In this document: piece by piece, positions 59,813-64,000 of the stretch | How the letters are laid out: every line of letters starts with the position of its first letter | Numbering within the stretch: the stretch's first letter is position 1 | NCBI GenBank assembly: GCA_002343775.1 | Contig: DDSH01000001.1 | Coordinates: 303,236-367,235, forward strand | Length of the DNA: 64,000 nucleotides | Direction of reading: 5' to 3' | Origin: Anaerolineales bacterium UBA2395 | Lineage (GTDB): Bacteria; Chloroflexota; Anaerolineae; Anaerolineales; Villigracilaceae | Notes under the pieces: model-generated | What the model saw: only the letters and a program-made list of their open reading frames with translations | What the model was told of the DNA's origin: nothing | The model's database searches: none | Position numbers and translations under genes: made by a program

Positions 59813-61072
59813 TTACTGCCCGATCATTTCATTCAAAATCTTCACTGCCTCATCCAGCTGCGGGTCTTCATCCGCCTGGCGTTGCTCGAGGGTCATTTCC
59901 ACTGGATAATCCGGCGTGAGCCCGATCTTGTGAATGGTCTTTTCGTTGGGGGTTAGCCATTTTGCAATAGTCACTCGCACCGCACCATTTTCGTCGGAGA
60001 GTGGGATCCACTGTTGCACAGAGCCCTTTCCGTACGAGACAGTCCCCACCAGTTTGGCACGCCCCAAATCCTGAAGCGCACCTGCCACAATTTCAGAAGC
60101 GGAAGCGGAGCCTTCGTTGATCAATACAATGATCGGAATATTCTCGTCCGTTGCCAGGCCACCCGGCAGGACTTCGTAGGTGGTGCGTTTGTCGTTGCCA
60201 TATTGCTCGTAGAGCACAACTCCTTCATCCACGAACTGGGAGGTGACTTCCACAGCGGTTTGCAGGTAGCCGCCGCCGTTGTTGCGCAAATCGAGAATGA
60301 TGCCTTTGGGATTTTGCGCCATCAGTTCCCGCAGCGCTGCTTCGAGTTCGGGCATGGTCTTGGAACCGAATGTGGTCACCTGGATATACGCGATGCCGCC
60401 ATCGAGCATTTCACCGGTCGCAGAGGCAATGGTGATCTTGGCACGAACAATATCGAACTCGAGCAGATCATCCGCCCCTTCGCGAAGTATCGTCAAACGG
60501 ACGGTCGAGCCTGCGGGTCCGAGCACTCGGAGACGGGCAAGTTCTGCGTCGATACCGGTCATGTCTTCGCCGTCGATGGCGACGATCTGGTCACCGGGCA
60601 AAAGCCCTGCCGCTTCGGCGGGAGAACCGGGGATGGGGCTGGTCACCGTCAGGTATTCGGTGGTTGTATCCACATAGGCGCCAATGCCTTCGTATTCGCC
60701 TTCCAGGCTGGCATTCGCTTGCTTAAAATCCTCCGGGTTCATGTAGGAGGAGTGCTCATCGCCGAGCGCTTCCATCATGCCGCTGATGGCGCCGCGCATG
60801 AGCGCGATATCGTCCACGGGCTGGTCTACATAATTTTCATGGACAAGATTCCACGCCTCCCAAAATGGTGCGAAGAGGGCTTGCATTTCTTCGGGTGTGG
60901 CTGCCTGCTGGTCTGCGGATGCAGTAGGCGGCGCAACAACCGTGGTGTTGTCGAAGTCGAAGACATTGCCGTAGGGCAGCATATGCCCGGTCACAAACCC
61001 GCCCGCAAAAGCGCCGAGTGCCACGACCAGAACCGTCAGAACGAGCAGGGTAGCCTTTAAATACTTATTCAC
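59813..61072 (-). CDS. S41-family C-terminal processing protease with PDZ domain
   Basis: This 419-residue periplasmic or extracytoplasmic protease has an N-terminal anchor (YLKATLLVLTVLVVALGAFAGGF), a PDZ domain (about 130-215; VTSPIPGSPAEAAGLLPGDQIVAI) and the catalytic core LDLRNNGGG, INEGSASASEIVAGALQD (Ser) and VSYGKGSVQ (Lys). GTG 61072 is the best start because GGAGG lies 5 nt before it; a TTG at 61084 would fall in that site. Substrate unknown. Confidence 0.93.
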   Translation of the reverse strand: MNKYLKATLLVLTVLVVALGAFAGGFVTGHMLPYGNVFDFDNTTVVAPPTASADQQAATPEEMQALFAPFWEAWNLVHENYVDQPVDDIALMRGAISGMMEALGDEHSSYMNPEDFKQANASLEGEYEGIGAYVDTTTEYLTVTSPIPGSPAEAAGLLPGDQIVAIDGEDMTGIDAELARLRVLGPAGSTVRLTILREGADDLLEFDIVRAKITIASATGEMLDGGIAYIQVTTFGSKTMPELEAALRELMAQNPKGIILDLRNNGGGYLQTAVEVTSQFVDEGVVLYEQYGNDKRTTYEVLPGGLATDENIPIIVLINEGSASASEIVAGALQDLGRAKLVGTVSYGKGSVQQWIPLSDENGAVRVTIAKWLTPNEKTIHKIGLTPDYPVEMTLEQRQADEDPQLDEAVKILNEMIGQ

Positions 61073-61226
61073 AAGAGCCTCCAATTTTGGCTTTATCGCT
61101 TGTATTTATCTTTAAAAACGTTCCGTTCACCACGGAATGCGATCATTTTTAGTACGCAAAAAGATACCATTCGGTTATTAAAGATTGCTGAATGAATTGT
61201 TCGATTTGTGTAAGAATCGCGGAGGG

Positions 61227-61466
61227 TCAGTCTTCTTCTTCGTCGCCGTCCTGCCGCCGCTTCAATTCCCCGACCCGGCGGCTGAGTTCCTCGAACTCGT
61301 TTTCCTTCTTCTTCCGGCTGACATTCAGTGAGTCGGTGAAGTTCTCGAACATGCCTTTTTTTCCGGGGCGGAAGGCGCCGCGCACCAGAGCATACGCGAT
61401 CAGGTTTGCGCCGCCAACGAGCAGCACAAAAATCAGTGCAACGATCCAGCCTTTTTCGGTATCCAT
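61227..61466 (-). CDS. Small single-helix membrane protein
   Basis: This 79-residue protein has one membrane helix (WIVALIFVLLVGGANLIAYALV) followed by a charged coiled-coil tail (SRKKKENEFEELSRRVGELKRRQDGDEEED). It lies 5 nt after the HAD gene and is co-transcribed. I do not recognise the family. Confidence 0.7.
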   Translation of the reverse strand: MDTEKGWIVALIFVLLVGGANLIAYALVRGAFRPGKKGMFENFTDSLNVSRKKKENEFEELSRRVGELKRRQDGDEEED

Positions 61467-61471
61467 GGTTC

Positions 61472-62107
61472 CTACTGCCTTTCCAAAATGGTCTTGAGGT
61501 CGTTCCAGTCCGTCAGGTGGGCATCCGCTTCGCCGTTCGTGAACGTTTCATTATAGAGGACGCTGAACAAGCCCGCCTTACGGGCAGCAGAGGTTGTGCG
61601 GTGGATGTCGTCGATCATCACGCACTTTGACGGGTCGGTTTCGCCCGCCAGGTTCATGGCGATCTGGAACGATTCGGGCATGGGTTTGCAGAATGGAGCG
61701 ACGGCGTTCACGTCCACGATGATCTCGAACAGGTCGCGCAGTTCGAGGGCGGTCAGCACTCTTTCGGCGTGGTGAATATCTGCATTTGTAAAGATCAGGT
61801 TGCGGGTCGGGAGGGAAGCGATGATCGAGCGCAGGGTCGGGTTCGGGGTCAGAAAATCCTTGAGCGGCAGATCATGAACATAGGCGAGATAATCCTGTGT
61901 ATCGATCTCGTGATGGGCTTGCAGTCCGCGCAGGGTGGTGCCGTATTGTAAAAAATATTTTTCGCGGATGTGCGGAATCTGGTCTTCGGGGAAGCCCATG
62001 CGGTCGCGCATGTAGGTATTCATGCGTTCCTTGATGGCAAGCCACAAACCGGTATTGGATGGATACAACGTGTCGTCGAGGTCGAAGAAAATGGTGGTAA
62101 ATCGCAT
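61472..62107 (-). CDS. HAD hydrolase, pyrimidine 5'-nucleotidase-like
   Basis: This 211-residue protein has motif I FFDLDDTLYPSNTGLW, motif II FTNAD, motif III Lys in FCKPMPESFQIA and motif IV VMIDDIHRTTSAARKAGL. The sequence DDTLYPSNTGLW is typical of Sdt1-type pyrimidine nucleotidases. The ATG lies 6 nt after a minus-strand TATAAT, so the mRNA is likely leaderless. Confidence 0.9.
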   Translation of the reverse strand: MRFTTIFFDLDDTLYPSNTGLWLAIKERMNTYMRDRMGFPEDQIPHIREKYFLQYGTTLRGLQAHHEIDTQDYLAYVHDLPLKDFLTPNPTLRSIIASLPTRNLIFTNADIHHAERVLTALELRDLFEIIVDVNAVAPFCKPMPESFQIAMNLAGETDPSKCVMIDDIHRTTSAARKAGLFSVLYNETFTNGEADAHLTDWNDLKTILERQ

Positions 62108-62112
62108 TCGGC

Positions 62113-62122
62113 AATTATAATT
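62113..62122. promoter_or_regulatory. Palindromic shared -10 element for divergent leaderless genes
   Basis: AATTATAATT reads TATAAT on each strand (62116-62121 forward; 62119-62114 reverse). Each -10 ends exactly 6 nt before a start codon: mutL at 62128 and the HAD gene at 62107. The start codons are 20 bp apart, so the two polymerases cannot bind at once. Confidence 0.8.
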
Positions 62123-62127
62123 GCGCC

Positions 62128-63900
62128 ATGCCCATTCGATTGCTTTCCTCCGAAGTCTCTTCGCAGATCGCCGCCGGTGAAGTGGTGGAGCGCCCCGCCT
62201 CGGTCGTCAAGGAGTTGGCTGAGAATTCGCTGGACGCGGGCGCGAAAAATATTTCAATTTCCATTGCAGATGCCGGGCGGACATTGATCGAGGTGGCGGA
62301 TGATGGGCATGGCATCGCGTCTGAGGAATTGGAGTTAGCCGCTTCGCGTCACGCGACCTCGAAACTGGTCTTGTCCGACGACCTGTTCCACATCCGAACC
62401 TTGGGTTTTCGCGGCGAGGCGCTGGCTTCGATCGGCTCTGTCTCGCACATGACCATCACTTCGCGGGTGGAGTCTGCAAAAGAAGGCGCGCGCCTGCGGG
62501 TGAACGGCGGCATATCGGAGAAGGTGGAAAAGGTCGGCGCGCCCGTGGGGACAGTGGTGCGCGTGGAAAATCTGTTTTACAACGTGCCTGCGCGTTTGAA
62601 ATTCTTGAAGACCGATGTGACCGAACGCCGCGCGATCGATTCCCTGGTCACGCGTTATGCGCTGGCATATCCGCATGTGCGCTTCAAGATCATGGACGGA
62701 AAACAAGTCACATTGCAGACGGCTGGCGATGGTGACCGACGTGCAATTCTGGCTGCGTTGTACGGCGTGGATGTTGCCAAGCAAATGCTGGAAGTGATGG
62801 CTAGCGAAGACGGTTTGGCTTTATCCGGATTCATCAGCCCGGTTTCGCTGACGCGCTCCAACCGCCGCGAGATCACGTTCTTCATCAATGGTCGTTGGGT
62901 ACAGGAATTTTCACTGAATTCGGCGTTGCTGCAAGCCTATCACACGCTGTTGATGGTGGGGCGCTATCCGCTGACGGCGCTGTTCCTTGAGATGGCTCCA
63001 GAAGATGTGGATGTCAACGTCCACCCGACAAAGGCGGAAGTGCGGTTTCGAGCGCAGGACAAAGTTTTCAGTTTTGTGCAGCGGTCGGTAAGAAAGGCAT
63101 TGCTGGCGTACACACCCGTCCCGACAGTTTCGCCGCAGTTGTGGGGGGCGCGGTCTGTTCCTTCAGAACCAAGAACTGTTGGGATCGATTGGTCGATCGG
63201 GCATGATGAGCAGTTGTCAGTGGGTAGTGATGAGTTACGAGGTGCGAGTTACCAGTCACCAGTTACCGGTGAACAGTCGTCACAAGTTGAAGGGCAAAGG
63301 TCGTTTTCCACCGGCGTTCCTCTTCTTCGCCTCATCGGTCAGATCGGTGCGACGTATCTTGTGGCGGAGGGTCCTGATGGTCTGTATCTTGTCGATCAAC
63401 ATGCAGCGCACGAGCGGGTGTTATTTGAGAAGTTGATGGCGCAGCGCGAGAATAAAAACATTCCGTCGCAGGCGCTGCTCGCACCGGAGGTGGTGACGCT
63501 TCCTCCGCATTCTGCGAAAACGCTGACGGAGCAATTGCCCTTCCTGAACAAGTTCGGCTTCGAGGTGGAGGAGTTCGGGACGAATACGTTTCAGGTGCGA
63601 TCCATGCCGGTGCTGTTTTCGGGCGGCGACCCGGCGGCAGCGCTCCGCTCTCTGGTGGAGGATTTTGAAGAGGATGAGAGTCCGCTTCAGGCGGAGGTCG
63701 AAGCGCGTATTGCGGGCAGGGTCTGCAAACGGCTGGCGGTCAAAGGCGGACGGGTGCTCACATCCGACGAGCAGCGCAGTCTGTTGAATGATCTGGAAGC
63801 CTGTCAATCGCCGCGGACTTGTCCGCATGGCAGACCGACCATGATCCACTTATCTGTGGATGCGCTGGAACGTCAATTCGGGCGCAAAGGGGCAAGATGA
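62128..63900 (+). CDS. mutL: DNA mismatch repair protein MutL
   Basis: This is a GHKL ATPase and nicking endonuclease of mismatch repair. The 590 residues show VKELAENSLDAGA, DDGHGI, RHATSK and GFRGEALASIG (ATP site). The C-terminal domain has VDQHAAHERVLFEK (endonuclease metal motif) and CPHGRPTMIHL, so it is the endonuclease form. The linker (residues about 362-387) is encoded by a heptad repeat array. No Shine-Dalgarno site; see the shared -10 element. Confidence 0.97.
   Translation: MPIRLLSSEVSSQIAAGEVVERPASVVKELAENSLDAGAKNISISIADAGRTLIEVADDGHGIASEELELAASRHATSKLVLSDDLFHIRTLGFRGEALASIGSVSHMTITSRVESAKEGARLRVNGGISEKVEKVGAPVGTVVRVENLFYNVPARLKFLKTDVTERRAIDSLVTRYALAYPHVRFKIMDGKQVTLQTAGDGDRRAILAALYGVDVAKQMLEVMASEDGLALSGFISPVSLTRSNRREITFFINGRWVQEFSLNSALLQAYHTLLMVGRYPLTALFLEMAPEDVDVNVHPTKAEVRFRAQDKVFSFVQRSVRKALLAYTPVPTVSPQLWGARSVPSEPRTVGIDWSIGHDEQLSVGSDELRGASYQSPVTGEQSSQVEGQRSFSTGVPLLRLIGQIGATYLVAEGPDGLYLVDQHAAHERVLFEKLMAQRENKNIPSQALLAPEVVTLPPHSAKTLTEQLPFLNKFGFEVEEFGTNTFQVRSMPVLFSGGDPAAALRSLVEDFEEDESPLQAEVEARIAGRVCKRLAVKGGRVLTSDEQRSLLNDLEACQSPRTCPHGRPTMIHLSVDALERQFGRKGAR
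63211..63287 (+). repeat. Heptad repeat array inside the mutL linker
   Basis: Eleven 7-nt units (CAGTTGT, CAGTGGG, TAGTGAT, GAGTTAC, GAGGTGC, GAGTTAC, CAGTCAC, CAGTTAC, CGGTGAA, CAGTCGT, CACAAGT) run through the coding region without creating a stop codon. Confidence 0.85.
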
Positions 63901-63984
63901 AATCGCCTTCAAACATGCAAGGTGGGTGTTACTAATTTTGTAAGGTGCGGAAAAAAAGCGCATCGAATACGCTACAATGGGGTC

Positions 63985-64000
63985 ATGCAAAATCTGGTGG
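63985..64000 (+). CDS. Start of a gene running off the window
   Basis: ATG CAA AAT CTG GTG opens 6 nt after TACAAT (63973-63978), the same leaderless spacing as mutL. Too little is visible to name the product. Between the mutL stop and here I see nothing else. Confidence 0.5.

Overview
The window looks like a contiguous piece of a moderately GC-rich bacterial chromosome, most likely from the Chloroflexota and probably the Anaerolineae. This rests on gene families and signals, not on a marker gene: a MalT-type ATPase with a BTAD tail, a DUF5317 protein beside an NHLP-like small protein and an HD-GYP protein, F420/FMN-type PPOX proteins, methylmalonyl-CoA mutase partners, a GAAC-N4-GTTC SOS-box type, and dispersed heptanucleotide repeats. 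No rRNA, phage, transposase or CRISPR array is visible.

Layout. 1-2567: secA (truncated by the window start). 2734-8125: a tightly overlapping four-gene cassette (small membrane peptide, DUF5317 protein, NHLP-like protein, HD-GYP protein) behind a MalT/BTAD regulator. 8373-13565: dnaE carrying a complete 426-residue intein with a homing endonuclease. 13633-19109: accessory regulators, an efflux pump and small redox proteins (ArsR/MFS, MarR/DUF5519/NmrA, two PPOX proteins). 19185-25421: a GcvT-like protein and two paralogous FAD oxidoreductases, the pair separated by an AT-rich two-gene insert (deacetylase and PD-(D/E)XK protein). 26057-26848: a KamB-type 16S rRNA methyltransferase with a structured leader that buries its ribosome-binding site. 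27040-29932: the glyoxylate shunt genes aceB and aceA. 30017-30276: tRNA-Arg(CCT) and a candidate small RNA. 30268-34172: recN, a zinc/membrane protein, nadK and a Cas4-like nuclease split into two overlapping genes. 34272-45838: housekeeping genes (phosphoribosyltransferase, tyrA, ogt, a chromate transporter pair, usp, mutM, prs, meaB, B12-binding subunit, ftsK). 46084-51028: rnz, pfkA, a four-helix-bundle protein between inverted heptad arrays, and a class A PBP homologue that has lost catalytic residues in both domains. 51222-52779: an AT-rich HNH-endonuclease islet. 52922-57172: folP, tRNA-Val(TAC) with tandem duplications of its 3' end, and a leaderless SDR gene. 58178-63900: a putatively SOS-controlled membrane protein, a zinc peptidase, an S41 protease, a HAD phosphatase and mutL, the last two sharing one palindromic -10 element.

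Three themes recur. First, several genes have a -10 box only 6-7 nt before the start codon and so are probably leaderless (Cas4 N-half, nadK, the SDR gene, the HAD gene, mutL, and the gene entering at the right edge). Second, degenerate 7-nt tandem repeats, often as inverted pairs, lie between genes and once inside the mutL reading frame. Third, ATGA start/stop overlaps join many cassettes. Starts were chosen by eye from ribosome-binding sites, overlaps and promoters. Family names come from recognised motifs, not from database searches.
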